Made by a program: the position numbers and the translations under genes. Positions 10,756 through 27,400 of a stretch of 64,000 nucleotides of DNA are shown piece after piece; position 1 is the stretch's first letter; the number at the start of each line of letters is the position of its first letter. Where the stretch lies: contig NC_057789.1 in assembly GCF_014905175.1 (NCBI RefSeq), forward strand, positions 21,448,555-21,512,554, given 5' to 3'. The notes under the pieces were generated by a model. That model saw only the letters and a list, made by a program, of their open reading frames with translations. It was not told the origin of the DNA and made no database searches. The DNA is from Aphidius gifuensis (taxonomy: Eukaryota > Arthropoda > Insecta > Hymenoptera > Braconidae).

Positions 10756-12056
10756 AATTTCAAAAAAATATCGTAGAGTCTACAGATGAAGCGTCGTCGA
10801 TTGAATTATTTCCGGATCCGATCCGTTAATATTTGAAATTGGGCCCTGTAGAAAAATGGCACTATCACAACTGATAAGGGCCAAAAATTAAAAATGAATA
10901 AGATGATTGCTTTTGGGAAAAAAAAAAAACATTAATTTTATTTAACATCAACTAATTCGGTTCGGTGGTTCAAAAAATATCTTGCAAAAACAAATTCTGA
11001 CACTACATTTTGTTTAATAAAAAAAAAAATAAACGACCGAAAAATTTCAAAAAAATATCGTAGAGTCTACAGATGAAGCGTCGTCGATTGAATTATTTCC
11101 GGATCCGATCCGTTAATATTTGAAATTGGGCCCTGTAGAAAAATGGCACTATCACAACTGATAAGGGCCAAAAATTAAAAATGAATAAGATGATTGCTTT
11201 TGGGAAAAAAAAAAAACATTAATTTTATTTAACATCAACTAATTCGGTTCGGTGGTTCAAAAAATATCTTGCAAAAACAAATTCTGACACTACATTTTGT
11301 TTAATAAAAAAAAAAATAAACGACCGAAAAATTTCAAAAAATTATCGTAAAGTCTACAGATAAAGCGTCGTCGATTAAAACATTGGCGGAATCGATCCGT
11401 CAATATTTGGAATTGGGCCCTATCGAAAAATGCGGATATTAAATCTAATAAGGCCCGAAAATTGAAAATGAATATCATGATTGTTTTTGGGGAAAAAAAA
11501 AAACATTAATTTCATTTAACATCAACTAATTCGGTTCGGCGGTTCGAAAAATATCTTGCAAAAACAAATTCTGACACTACATTTTGTTTAATAAAAAAAA
11601 AAATAAACAACCGAAAAATTTCAAAAAAATATCGTAGAGTCTACAGATGAAGCGTCGTCGATTGAATTATTTCCGGATCCGATCCGTTAATATTTGAAAT
11701 TGGGCCCTGTAGAAAAATGGCACTATCACAACTGATAAGGGCCAAAAATTAAAAATGAATAAGATGATTGCTTTTGGGAAAAAAAAAAAACATAAATTTT
11801 ATTTAACATCAACTAATTCGCTTCGGTGGTTCAAAAAATATCTTGCAAAAACAAATTCTGACACTACATTTTGTTTAATAAAAAAAAAAATAAACGACCA
11901 AAAAATTTCAAAAAAATATCGTAGAGTCTACAGATGAAGCGTCGTCGATTGAATCATTGCCGGATCCAATCCGGCAATATTTGAAATTGGGCCCTGTCGA
12001 AAAATGGCCTTATCACAACTGATAAGGCCCAAAAATTGAAAATAAATATTATGATT
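10756..12056. repeat. 287-bp satellite, about 4.5 head-to-tail copies
   Basis: Units start at about 10756, 11043, 11330, 11617 and 11904 (each beginning AATTTCAAAAAAATATCGTAG), giving a constant 287-bp period. Copies 1, 2 and 4 are nearly identical; copy 3 and the partial fifth are more diverged. Each contains GATGAAGCGTCGTCGATTGA, CCGGATCCGATCCG and ATTGGGCCCTGT. A diverged copy in inverse orientation lies at 46076-46540, so the family is dispersed. The peptide shadows (RRRFICRLYD) recur only because the DNA does. Confidence 0.9.
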
Positions 12057-12217
12057 GTGTCTGGGAAAAAAAATGGAACCTAATGGGCTTTGTAGAAGCC
12101 AATTCGATTCATAACTTTTTTTTTTATCGCGAAATAACAAAAAGTCACACGAAAAGTGAAAACATAAGTGTCCTACGGAACACTAAAAAGCTGTAGGAAA
12201 AATGGTAGCTAAGGAAA

Positions 12218-12749
12218 GGATGTAGTCACATGTTAATTTATACGAAATTAATTTTGCCAAAGAAATTAACATGCAGGCAACATCTTTTCCTTAGCTACTG
12301 CTTTTCCTTGGACCTTTTTGATTTTTTTCATAAATAAAATACATGTAAATTTATTTTTAAATAATACAATCGTCCAAGGAAAAGATGTAGCGAAGAAAAG
12401 GATGTAGCTAAGGATTTAAGGTTGCCAAAAAAATATGTTTCAAGAGAATAATGTTGCTCAAAATATAATTCTTTGGCAACCTTAATTTTTTAGCTACATC
12501 TTTTCCTCAGCTACTGCTTTTCCTTGGACATTTGTATTATTTAAAAATAAATTTACATGTATTTCATTTATGAAAAAAATTAAAAAATGTCCAAGGAAAA
12601 GCAGTAGCTAAGTAAAAGATGTAGCTAAGGAATTAATGTGACTAAGGAATTATTTCCTTGAAACATAATTCTTTGGCAACCTCAATTCCTTAGCTACATC
12701 TTTTCCTTAGCTACTGCTTTTTCTTGGACATTTGTATTATTTAAAAATA
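12218..12749. repeat. Palindromic satellite, left half (interrupted by the Helitron)
   Basis: Alternating inverse blocks of AGCAGTAGCTAAGGAAAAG and CTTTTCCTTAGCTACTGC build hairpins of about 150 bp, spaced by AT-rich DNA with ACATGTAAATTTATTTTT. The array stops abruptly at ...TTAAAAATA (12749), where the Helitron CTAG end begins. It resumes at 25645 with the expected continuation AATTTACATG. The outer end has the hairpin CACATGTTAATTT...AAATTAACATG found in element X. Confidence 0.85.
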
Positions 12750-12776
12750 CTAGGTCATGCCCGTGCTTCGCACGGG
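12750..12776 (-). other. Helitron 3' terminus (hairpin + CTAG)
   Basis: On the minus strand an 8-bp stem with a GAAG-type loop (CCCGTGC GAAG CACGGG region, 12759-12776) is followed by CATGACCTAG and then host T. This is the standard 3' signature (hairpin, then CTRR) of Helitrons. Confidence 0.9.
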
Positions 12777-12866
12777 TGTCTTTATGGTGTCTTGCAAATA
12801 AAAGTTCCTTAGGGTCGGTTGTGGAGTATAGCACAGAGAAGAGTATCGATGAACTATACTTAATAC

Positions 12867-13761
12867 CAGTGTTGGGTAGGTATGATACCAGTGTATCATA
12901 CAGCAGTATCATACACTGTATCATACAGTATGATACATCTCCATTATCATACGCCATGTATCATACATTAAGAGTGCCTCTACATTTCACTTTTTAAACT
13001 ATTTTACTGATGCCATTTTGCCTATCCGCCATTGTACACATATTTGGCGCCCAAAAACAATATGTCAACATCCAACATAATATGTAATCTCAAGAATTTA
13101 TTAATATTTATTAATAAATCAACTGACGAAAAATGATTGTGTGTATTTTATTTGAATAATCTTAAAAATTACAATAAAAAAATGAGATAATAGACATGAT
13201 ATGTAGGCAAGGAGGGTTTTGACAGGTTCTAAGGAACATCATGAAATACCAGAAAAAAAGATAGTTTGATTAGCTTGCAAAAAAAAAAAATAATAAATAC
13301 AGCAATTATGAGATTATAATCACACGGATAATTTAACAGCACTCAATATCACAAATATATTTTCCCTGTCGTTGTTTATGAAGAACGTATTATATTAATC
13401 CGGGAGACCTATTTGCCAAGTTGACTTCTTTCATCATATTGGCACACTTTAATATATTTCAGACAAACTCCTGAGCTAATTTTTTAAAGAAGTCATAATA
13501 TTAACTGTTAAATTATTTTCTCGTATAATATTTTAATTCTAATAAAATTTTTTATACACGTTGATGAATTTATTTATTATTTATCGTGTAATAAAAAAAA
13601 AAACAGTTTGACAGCTGTGTACAGTTGTGTGAGTGAGAGTTTAATAAATCATTTAGTTCATTTTATAAAAAAAGAGGGCAGTTTCAACTATCATACACTT
13701 TATGTAGTATCATACGTATGATTGTATGATACCCCGAAAATCGTCGAATTACCCATCACTG
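12867..13761. mobile_element. Non-autonomous hAT element, 895 bp
   Basis: The termini CAGTGTTGGGTA (12867-12878) and TACCCATCACTG (13750-13761) are inverse copies with one mismatch and match the hAT consensus CAGTGxTGGG. An exact 8-bp target duplication CTTAATAC lies at 12859-12866 and 13762-13769. Subterminal TATGATAC/GTATCATA motifs recur at both ends and pair with each other. No transposase ORF. It lies between the Helitron 3' hairpin and the helicase C-terminus, so it inserted after the Helitron assembled. Confidence 0.92.
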
Positions 13762-13956
13762 CTTAATACCAATAAAATATTTATACGTGTTGTCTGGTTA
13801 CTACCTAGTTTTTTTTTCGGCAAAAATACAACGTGATAAACCAAGAACTCACTATGAATAAACTTCATACAAAAATATGTATTTTAATTTAGAATTGTGG
13901 TCTGGTATTAATTTGGTAATGGTATTTATTTCATATAAAAAAAATCTTATCTTCTT

Positions 13957-18720
<4,764 letters not shown>

Positions 18721-19048
18721 GTAGTAATATATTTTTGCTTTTTCCAATTTATTTTACAACTCGTTCTAAATTTGAATGAATATTCAAGTTTATTTTCATC
18801 AAAATCACAATATTTAAAAAAAATCACAATTGAAATGGAAAAAAAATGTTACCTGAAAAAAAAATATATATTTAATAATCATTTTGATAGTGGTTCATTC
18901 AAAATAGATTTTTACTTATATGCCAATAATTACTAAAATCTTGTAATGTTAATTAAATGAATATAAGTCAACAGCATCAGATGAAAAACAATTTATTAAT
19001 CATTAAAAATTAGGTAACAAATTATTACTATTACAAAAACATTTCATT

Positions 19049-21091
19049 TTAATATATTTCAATTGAAATAGAAGATGAACATGGTTGACAGACGAACAAC
19101 AATTTTAAAACATATTGATAAACGGTTACTGGTATCAGATAACCAGCATTGCATTCTTGTAAATGTTCTTTTTGAATGTTTTTGATTCTGTTCCCTACCT
19201 CTTCAAGATCAACACTATTTGGTAAGCATATGTGACAAAATGAACATCGAATGGCATTTGAAAATTCATCACTTATTATTGCAAAATAACCTTTGGAACA
19301 TACCATACAAACTAAATCATTTGTCATACTTTCTTTTATTTTTTTTTTCAATTTCTTCAATTCTGGAACACACAATTAAACACACAATTATCAACTGAAA
19401 TTAATTGAAAATTTATGAATGTAACAATCACCATGTTTAGAACATCCAGTAAAATCTTGTTCATATTCAATAGTTTCTGAACCTGATTCATGATTATAAT
19501 GTTCGGTACATTGAAAATTTGTGAATTCATTTTTTATTAATCTCATTAGCCCATTTTTCGTCATCTTTCGACCACTTTCATCTTTATGAGTAACAGTAGA
19601 TGTTAGTAGGTTAAAATCGAAGATTTCATGTCGTTTTGCATGTATCTTATTTGAACAAATCTACAATTAATTATATTAAAAACAATAAATGAATGGCTAT
19701 TAGTATAAATTATGTATATAACAAGGAAAAAAATAAAATGAACTAACTTGTATTATATCATCTGATGTGGATCTCATGATTTTAATAATCGTTCTGGTAA
19801 TTGAACTTTGATATTCAAAAAACCTGTAGAATCTATTCTGAAATTACAAAAAAAATGTAAAATAATTATTTACCTAATGAAAATAATATTCAAATTATTG
19901 TATTATTAAACTTGATTCAAACAAAACATTTATCGAACAAAAATTAATTTATTTATTGATGTAATACAAAAACATATATATTTGTATTTTCATTATACAA
20001 TTGTTTGTATCATCATTATTTTTGACACGTTTATTTGTTGTAACGGAAGTTACAGCAGCTTTGAGTTGCAACATTGGCATTAATTCACCTTCACATATTT
20101 TGATATCAGACATTCCTTCTACCTTAAAAGTGCTAGCGCCAACTGCAACTGTATGAAAATAATATTGAAATATAAATATAAATAAACTGGAATTTAATAA
20201 TAACTTCCTTAATAAAAAAATTCAATTTACCTTCTGACTTGTTCATGAATCCTTTAACTTTTACTTTTTGTCCTTGAACTGTCAATTCTTCAGTATGTAT
20301 ATAGTTTACAATATGAACACATAATTTATAACGACCATCAGTTATTATTCCCATTCCATAGGAAGAATTGTCAGTATCCATCTTCATGAAAGCTGTTTTT
20401 ATAAATCCGGTAACAGCTACAAACCATAAACAAATTTATAAAATATACATCAAATTAAAGAAATTTAAAGAGAATTCAAAAGTATCTGATAAAATAAATA
20501 TCCAACCAATATAGAGATGGTCATCAAGCATAACATCACATAATTCAATACATGTATAATCATTTGTATGAGAATCAGCGAAAAAATTATGCACTGTGAT
20601 TACACTTGATGGCTGTGCATTAAATTCAAGGATATGAATACGTTCATTTTGTTTACGAAATTTGGGATTCGAGGTTTTCATTGTCCCACCGTTAATTTCG
20701 ATAATCTGAAATAATTATTATTAGTTCAACACAACAGATTCTATATATTTACTGAATAATACCATTCCCAATTTTATTATAGTTGAATACTGGATAGCTG
20801 TATCATTCCACAAAATAATTCTAATTTTTTGACTCTTGTTTGATAAAACAAATTTAAAAAATGAATACGTTTTTCTCGTTTTAGGGTTAGTGACGGTTTT
20901 TAAATCACCATTAATTGACGCTACAAATCCTGTCAATTCACTTAAATAAAAAAGATCAGAAGATTTAAAAATTTAAATCATAATTTAAAAACATATATAT
21001 AAAATATATCCACTTACATCATCTTCTCTTCTGGCTGAAGATTGTTTAACTCTTCATTTGATGTAAAATAACTTTCATCTAATTCAGCCAT
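19049..21091 (-). CDS. RPA1-like single-stranded-DNA-binding protein of the Helitron, eight exons
   Basis: This encodes a replication protein A large-subunit homologue of the kind carried by many Helitrons, presumed to coat the displaced strand during rolling-circle transposition. A workable splice model (minus) is 21091-21018, 20940-20763, 20705-20507, 20416-20231, 20148-20054, 19837-19748, 19660-19432, 19362-19049, about 454 codons. Starts and ends use GTAAGT, GTATTA, GTTGGA, GTAAAT, GTAACT, GTTAGT, GTGATT donors and AG acceptors, and all phases agree. Exon 2 begins an OB fold (ELTGFVASING...KIRIILWND); exon 3 has IIEINGGTMKTSNPKF, typical of RPA70 DBD-A/B. The last exons have CMVC...CSFC, a zinc ribbon as in DBD-C. 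The ends of exons 2 and 5 are uncertain (alternative donors shift phase). It is apparently intact, unlike its neighbour RepHel downstream, from which it is separated by about 330 bp. Confidence 0.75.
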
Positions 21092-21539
21092 GATACACAC
21101 ACACTACATGATTATCAATATTCAATCACTGGTAATTGAAAAAAAAGCTTATTTAATAAAGCTAATACCGATAGTCAACAACGATACCCGAACGTGATTT
21201 AAAAATTGATACGAAAAAATTAAATAAAAAATAATTTACCTCAAAATTTGCAAAAATTGAGTCACTCAATTAAAAATATTTTGGGGATAATTAAAAATTT
21301 TAATTAGCTTGATAATCTCGATCAGCTTATGTCTTCTGTACTGTAACTAAAAAAGAAACAGAAAAAAAAAATAATAAAAACATCAATTCAAAAAATTAAA
21401 TCCGAAAAACTAAACTTAAAAAGTATAATATTGAAACCGAAATCACTGAATAAATTAAAAAAATAAAATAAACTAATAAATTAAACTAATAAATAAATAA
21501 AAATATTTCACATCAACGAAAAAAAATAATAAAACTAAA
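21092..21539. promoter_or_regulatory. Upstream region of the RPA-like gene
   Basis: AT-rich DNA between the RPA start codon and the satellite array. It should contain the promoter of the minus-strand gene, but no TATA box or other element is convincing. Confidence 0.3.
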
Positions 21540-21665
21540 TAAATAAAACGCCTAATCACCTCAAGATCTAAGAACTTTATGACACAAAAAAAAAGCAAAA
21601 TGACAAACTAAAAAAAAAAATTGAAAAACACTTCATTTTAACTAACTTCACAATAAACAAACCTA
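21540..21665. repeat. Direct repeat flanking the satellite array (inner copy)
   Basis: AATCACCTCAAGAT...ACTTTATGACA...CACTTCATTTTAACTAACTTCACAATAAACAAA matches 25466-25590 (ATCACCTCAAGATTCTGAAACTGTATGACA...CACTTTATTACAACTAACTTCATAATAAACAAA) in the same orientation, so the array lies between two copies of one ~125-bp sequence. Confidence 0.65.
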
Positions 21666-21899
21666 TCATGAAAGCTAAAAAAAAAAAAAAACAAAAAAAA
21701 AAATCTAAATTAAGAAAAACTAAATCCCAAAAACTGAACTCAAATATGACACACTAATAAACTAAAAAAATAAAACTAAAACAAAAACGAAAAAAAAAAA
21801 AAATAAAATACTCAATTTAATAAATTAAAACCGGAAAGCTAATTTTCAAATACTAAATCGAAACTTAATTCCAAAACTAAATTCTAATTTAAAAACCTA

Positions 21900-24151
21900 A
21901 CACACTGAATTGACAGCTAAAAAAATAACCAAAAAAAAAACCCGAATATACACACCTAAATCTAATCGGCTTAATGAATACTAAAAAAAAAATAACTAAC
22001 ACACAATCTAAAACACAAAATAAAAAAAAATAAATAAAAAAAAACTAAAAAAGAAACGAATACAAAAAATAAAACTCAATTTAATAAAATAAATTCAAAA
22101 AGCTAATTCTCTAAACTAAATCTAAAACCAATTTCAAAACTAAATTCTAATTTAAAATCCTAACATACTCAATTGACAGCTAAAAAAATAACCAAAAAAA
22201 AAAAAAAAACCGAATATACACACCTAACTCTAACCGGCTCAATGAATTCTAAAAAAAAAATAACTAACACACAATATAAAACACAAAATAAAAAAAAATA
22301 AATTAAAAAAAACTAAAAAAGAAACGAATAAAAAAAATAAAACTCAATTTAATAAAATAAATATGGAAAGCTAATTCTCAAAACTAAATCTAAAACCAAT
22401 TCCAAAACTCAATTCTAATTTAAAATCCTAACATACTAAATTGACAGCTAAAAAAAAAAACAAAAAAAAAAAACCGAATATACACACCTAAATCTAATCG
22501 GCTCAATGAATACTAAAAAAAAATTACTAACACACAATCTAAAACACAAAATAAAAAAAAATAAATTAAAAAAAACTAAATCCTAAAAACTGAAAAATAA
22601 ACTAAAAAAGAAACGAAAATAAAAATAAAACTCAATTTAATAAAACTCAATCTAATAAAATAAATTCGAAAAGCTAATTCTCAAAACTAAATCTAAAATC
22701 AATTCCAAAACTAAATTCTAATTTAAAATCCTAACATACTAAATTGACAGCTAAAAAAATAACCAAAAAAAAAACCCGAATATACACACCTAAATCTAAT
22801 CGGCTTAATGAATACTAAAAAAAAAATAACTAACACACAATCTAAAACACAAAATAAAAAAAAATAAATAAAAAAAAACTAAAAAAGAAACGAATACAAA
22901 AAATAAAACTCAATTTAATAAAATAAATTCAAAAAGCTAATTCCCTAAACTAAATCTAAAACCAATTTCAAAACTAAATTCTAATTTAAAATCCTAACAT
23001 ACTCAATTGACAGCTAAAAAAATAACCAAAAAAAAAAAAAAAACCGAATATACACACCTAACTCTAACCGGCTCAATGAATTCTAAAAAAAAAATAACTA
23101 ACACACAATATAAAACACAAAATAAAAAAAAATAAATTAAAAAAAACTAAAAAAGAAACGAATAAAAAAAATAAAACTCAATTTAATAAAATAAATATGG
23201 AAAGCTAATTCTCAAAACTAAATCTAAAACCAATTCCAAAACTCAATTCTAATTTAAAATCCTAACATACTAAATTGACAGCTAAAAAAAAAAACAAAAA
23301 AAAAAAACCGAATATACACACCTAAATCTAATCGGCTCAATGAATACTAAAAAAAAATTACTAACACACAATCTAAAACACAAAATAAAAAAAAATAAAT
23401 TAAAAAAAACTAAATCCTAAAAACTGAAAAATAAACTAAAAAAGAAACGAAAATAAAAATAAAACTCAATTTAATAAAACTCAATCTAATAAAATAAATT
23501 CGAAAAGCTAATTCTCAAAACTAAATCTAAAACTAATTCCAAAACTAAATTCTAATTCAAAATCCTAACATACTAAATTGACAGCTAAAAAAATATACAA
23601 AAAAAAAAAAAAAATACCCGAATATACACACCTAAATCTAACCGGCTAAATGAATACTAAAAAAAAACAACTAACACACAATCTAATACAAATCACTAAT
23701 TTTAACCACGTAAAATCACTAAATTGACAGTTAAAAAAATAATCAAAAGAAAAAAAAAAATAGCCGAATATACACACCTAAATCTAATTCTAAAAATCCT
23801 AACATACTAACTTGACAGCTAAAAAAATAAAAAAAAAAAAAAAATAACCGAATATACACACCTAAATCTAAACGGCTAAATGAATACTAAAAAAAAAACA
23901 ACTAACACAAAATCTAATCCAAATGACTTATTTCAACCACGTAAAATTACTAAATTGACAGCTAAAAAAATAAACAAGAAAAAAAAAAAAATACCCGAAT
24001 ATACGCACCTAAATCGAACCGGCTAAATGGATACTAAAAAGAAACAACTAACACACAATCTGATCCAAATCACTTATTTTAACCACATAAAATCACTAAA
24101 TTGACGGCTAAAAAAATAAACAAAATAAAAAAAAAATAACCGAATATACAC
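21900..24151. repeat. AT-rich satellite with a three-monomer higher-order repeat
   Basis: The landmark CGAATATACAC recurs at about 21943, 22211, 22475, 22777, 23045, 23309 and 23619. Spacings are 268, 264, 302, 268, 264 and 310, so a ~834-bp trimer is repeated twice. Corresponding monomers of the two trimers are almost identical, whereas neighbouring monomers differ by many changes (for example CTAACTCTAACCGG against CTAAATCTAATCGG). Shorter diverged units of 85-150 bp follow to 24151, and one resumes after the solo LTR at 25371. Runs of A, AAATAA and ACACAC dominate; there are no genes. Confidence 0.88.
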
Positions 24152-25370
24152 TGTAACTGATTTTTCCACCGATAAAGTAGAAGCCTCAGTTACTATGGGG
24201 TCAACGAAGATTTCTCACCATCCTCCTCTCTTACCGCCAGGAGGGAGCCAGCTGGTGTATAACGGCAACCAACGGACCGTGGGGTAGTTTCGGGAGCAAT
24301 GGCCGCCGACGGCCATTTCGGTAGCGACTAGTTCAGTAAGAAAATGGTAGAGGGGCGCGGTCCACCATATTAAATCCAAAACGTCACTCTGGCACCATTA
24401 CTAAAATGTATATTGTTTTTAGTATTGGCCGGGAGCGTAATAACCTTACCCCGCGGCGGCGGTTATTACCGTGAACATTAACCTTGGTTTAACTCACTCG
24501 CACGACCTAAGTCAATACGAGAACGAGGATATTCGCACCTCACCGGTTTTACCAAATATCCTCCTATTGCCTACTCACTCTAGTGCATCAAGTAGTCCAT
24601 CCGCAGCCACGCTGGTCTTACGCTGGACCACTCTATGCATCTGACTACTCGATTATAGGTTACCCTGACAGTAAGTAACCACACTAGAGCAAGAGAGCGA
24701 GTGATATACAACGCCCTACCTATACAGCGTAGCGACATCGTAAATCACCCCCGAGAGCATGCACCACGCATCGGGAGCTTGGTTGGACTTCAGTGACACA
24801 ACTAGTTCCAGCCTAGGACCCAGTCGACGTCGTCAAATCCAGTCGGCTAACTCCACCAAGGAGTCATGCCAGCTTCACCAATGATATTAACTAGCTCCTC
24901 CATAGGAGCATGTCGACATCACCAAGTCACCAGCCAACTCCACCAAGGAGTCGGCTAGCTTCATCGGAAACCAACCACGGAATGTCACCAGTCCCGGTGC
25001 CATCAGCCAGCTCCGAGAGCTGGCCGACGACTGGCAGTGAGATGCCAGCGATCACCAGTTTTATGGACTCTCTATCCCCACTCCCGTTTGACCCACTCCA
25101 TACGACCATCTGTGCGCACACCTCGATGCGACTCTCCGGTGGGAGTGTCGAAGTAGGGGATACGAATCTGTCGTAGCCAGGGTGGGAATCCGGATTATCC
25201 ACTCGTGGTGGATGTCTACCAAGTCAACACTGACATTCAGGCGAAAATGGATGTCACTACCGAGGCCACTCACAAACCGGTGGTATTAATTAGCGTCTTA
25301 GTCGAAAAAACCCCTCAGACCAGACCTCTAATTATTTTCGGGAGCGCGAGATCTGCCAAATCTCGTTACA
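24152..25370. mobile_element. Solo LTR, 1,219 bp, ACAC target duplication
   Basis: It starts TGTAAC (24152) and ends GTTACA (25370), a perfect 6-bp terminal inverted repeat of TG...CA type. The 4-bp direct repeat ACAC flanks it (24148-24151 and 25371-25374), though the target is itself AC-rich. GC content is about 50%, far above the surrounding satellite. It has internal short duplications (CTCCACCAAGGAGTC twice, AGCTCCTCCATAGGAGC palindromic). There is no internal retroelement sequence, so it arose by LTR-LTR recombination. Fragments of the same family lie at 7200 and 32832. The ORFs across it are not genes. Confidence 0.82.
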
Positions 25371-25465
25371 ACACACATAAATCTAGTTCTAAAAATCCTA
25401 ACATACTAAACGCTAAAAAAATAAACAAAAAAAAAAAAATTAACGGAATATACACACCGAATATA

Positions 25466-25590
25466 AACTAAATTGAACGACTTATCACCTCAAGATTCTG
25501 AAACTGTATGACAGGAAAAATAAAAATAAAAAAAAATCGAAAAAAAAACAAAAATCACTTTATTACAACTAACTTCATAATAAACAAAAA
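25466..25590. repeat. Direct repeat flanking the satellite array (outer copy)
   Basis: This is the partner of 21540-21665. Its end forms part of the Helitron 5' subterminal hairpin. Confidence 0.65.
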
Positions 25591-25644
25591 TAAAAACCTT
25601 TCAGTGTGAAGTTAGTTAAAATAAAGTGATTTTTTTATAAAGGA
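25551..25644 (-). other. Helitron 5' terminus with subterminal hairpin
   Basis: AATCACTTTATTACAACTAA (from about 25551) pairs with TTAGTTAAAATAAAGTGATT (to about 25631), giving arms of about 25 bp. On the minus strand the element then begins TCCTTTATAAAAAAATC at 25644. The TC start and the exact rejoining of target satellite support this boundary. Confidence 0.65.
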
Positions 25645-27400
25645 AATTTACATGTATTTAATTTATAAAATAAATAAAAAATGTCCAAGGAAAAGCAGTA
25701 GCTAAGGAAAAGATGTAGCTGAGGAATTAATGTGACTAAAGAATTATTTCCTTGAAACATAATTCTTTGGCAACCTCAATTTCTTAGCTACATCTTTTCA
25801 ATACTATTTATACATAAAATACATGTAAATTTATTTTTTTAAAATACAAGCGTCCAAGAAAAAGCAGTAGCTAAGGAATTGGAGTTGCCAAAGAATAATG
25901 TTTCAATGTTGCTTAAAATATAAATCTTTGGCAACCTAAATTCCTTAGCTACATCTTTTCCTCAGCTACTGCTCTTCCTTGGACATTTGTATTATTCAAA
26001 AATAAATTTACATGTATTTCATTTATGAAAAAAATTAAAAAAGCCCAAGGAATAGAAGTAGCTAAGGAAAAAATATAGCTAAGGAATTGAAGTTGCCAAA
26101 GAATTATATTTTAAGCAACATTATTTCCTTGAAACATAATTCTTTGGCAACCTTAATTCCTTAGCTACATCTTTTTCTTAGCTACTGCTTTTTCTTGGAC
26201 ATTTGTATTTTTAAAAAATAAATTTACATGTATTTTATTTATAAAATGAAAAAATATCCAAAAACTAGGTATTTTGCTGAAGCTTATCATTCTTTGGCAT
26301 CAATTATGCTTCAATAACTTCATTAAACACACACTTCATGGACATTTTTATTTATTTTATACATTAGCTACATCTTTTTCTTAGCCATTGCTTTTCCTTG
26401 GACATTTTTTATTTATTTTATACATAAAATACATGTAAATTTATTTTTTTAAAATACAAGCGTCCAAGAAAAAGCAGTAGCTAAGGAAAAGATGTAGCTA
26501 AGGAATTGAGGTTGCCAAAAAATTATGTTTCAAGGAAATAATTCCTTAGTCACATTAATTCCTTAGCTACATCTTTTCCTTAGCTACTGCTTTTTCTTGG
26601 ACATTTTTTATTTATTTTATAAACAAAATTCATGTAAATTTATTTTTTAAAAATACAAATGTCCAAGAAAAAGCAGTAGCTAAGGAAAAGATTTAGCTAA
26701 GGAATTGAGGTTGCCAAAGAATTATGTATCAAGGAAATAATTCCTTAGTCACATTAATTCCTTAGCTACATCTTTTCCTCAGCTACTGCTTTTCCTCGGA
26801 CATTTTTTATTTATTTTATAAATAAAATACATGTAAATTTATTTTTTAAAAATACAAGCGTCCAAGAAAAAGCAGTAGCTAAGGAAAAGATGTAGCTAAG
26901 GAATTGAGGTTGCCAAAGAATTATGTTTCAAGGAAATAATTCCTTAGTCACATTAATTCCTTAGCTACATCTTTTCCTTAGCTACTGCTTTTCCTTGGAC
27001 ATTTTTTATTTATTTTATAAATAAAATACATGTAAATTTATTTTTCAAAAATACAAATGTCCAAGAAAAAGCAGTAGCTAAGGAAAAGATGTAGCTAAGG
27101 AATTGAGGTTGCCAAAGAATTATGTTTCAAGGAAATAATTCCTTAGTCACAATAATTCCTTAGCTACTGCTTTTCCTTGGACATTTTTTATTTCTTTTAT
27201 AAATAAAATACATGTAAATTTATTTTTCAAAAATACAAATGTCCAAGAAAAAGCAGTAGCTAAGGAAAAGATGTAGCTAAGGAATTGAGGTTGCCAAAGA
27301 ATTATGTTTCTAGGAAATAATTCCTTAGTCACATTAATTTCTTAGCTACATCTTTCCCTTAGCTACTGCTTGTCCTTAGTCATTTATTTATTTAACAAAT
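25645..27400. repeat. Palindromic ~199-bp satellite, right half
   Basis: GTCCAAGAAAAAGCAGTAGC recurs at about 26463, 26661, 26861, 27059 and 27240 (spacings 198, 200, 198, 181). Each monomer is a self-complementary ~140-bp hairpin (AGCAGTAGCTAAGGAAAAGATG...GAATTGAGGTTGCC... with inverse CTTTTCCTTAGCTACTGC) plus an AT-rich spacer containing ATACATGTAAATTTATTTTT. The left part (25645-26460) is more diverged and irregular. It continues 12218-12749. Confidence 0.9.

Noticed and set aside
11290..11478. Conserved small protein sharing RRRFICRLYD with 46056-46624
   Set aside because: Both are frames of the 287-bp satellite; similarity is explained by the DNA repeat.
24910..25471. ORFs of 70-91 codons on both strands
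   Set aside because: They lie within the GC-rich solo LTR and its edge; no domain is recognised, and both strands are open simply because stops are rare there.
26460..27260. CRISPR-like array of regularly spaced repeats
   Set aside because: The units are palindromic monomers with similar 'spacers' that are themselves repeated; the context is eukaryotic.
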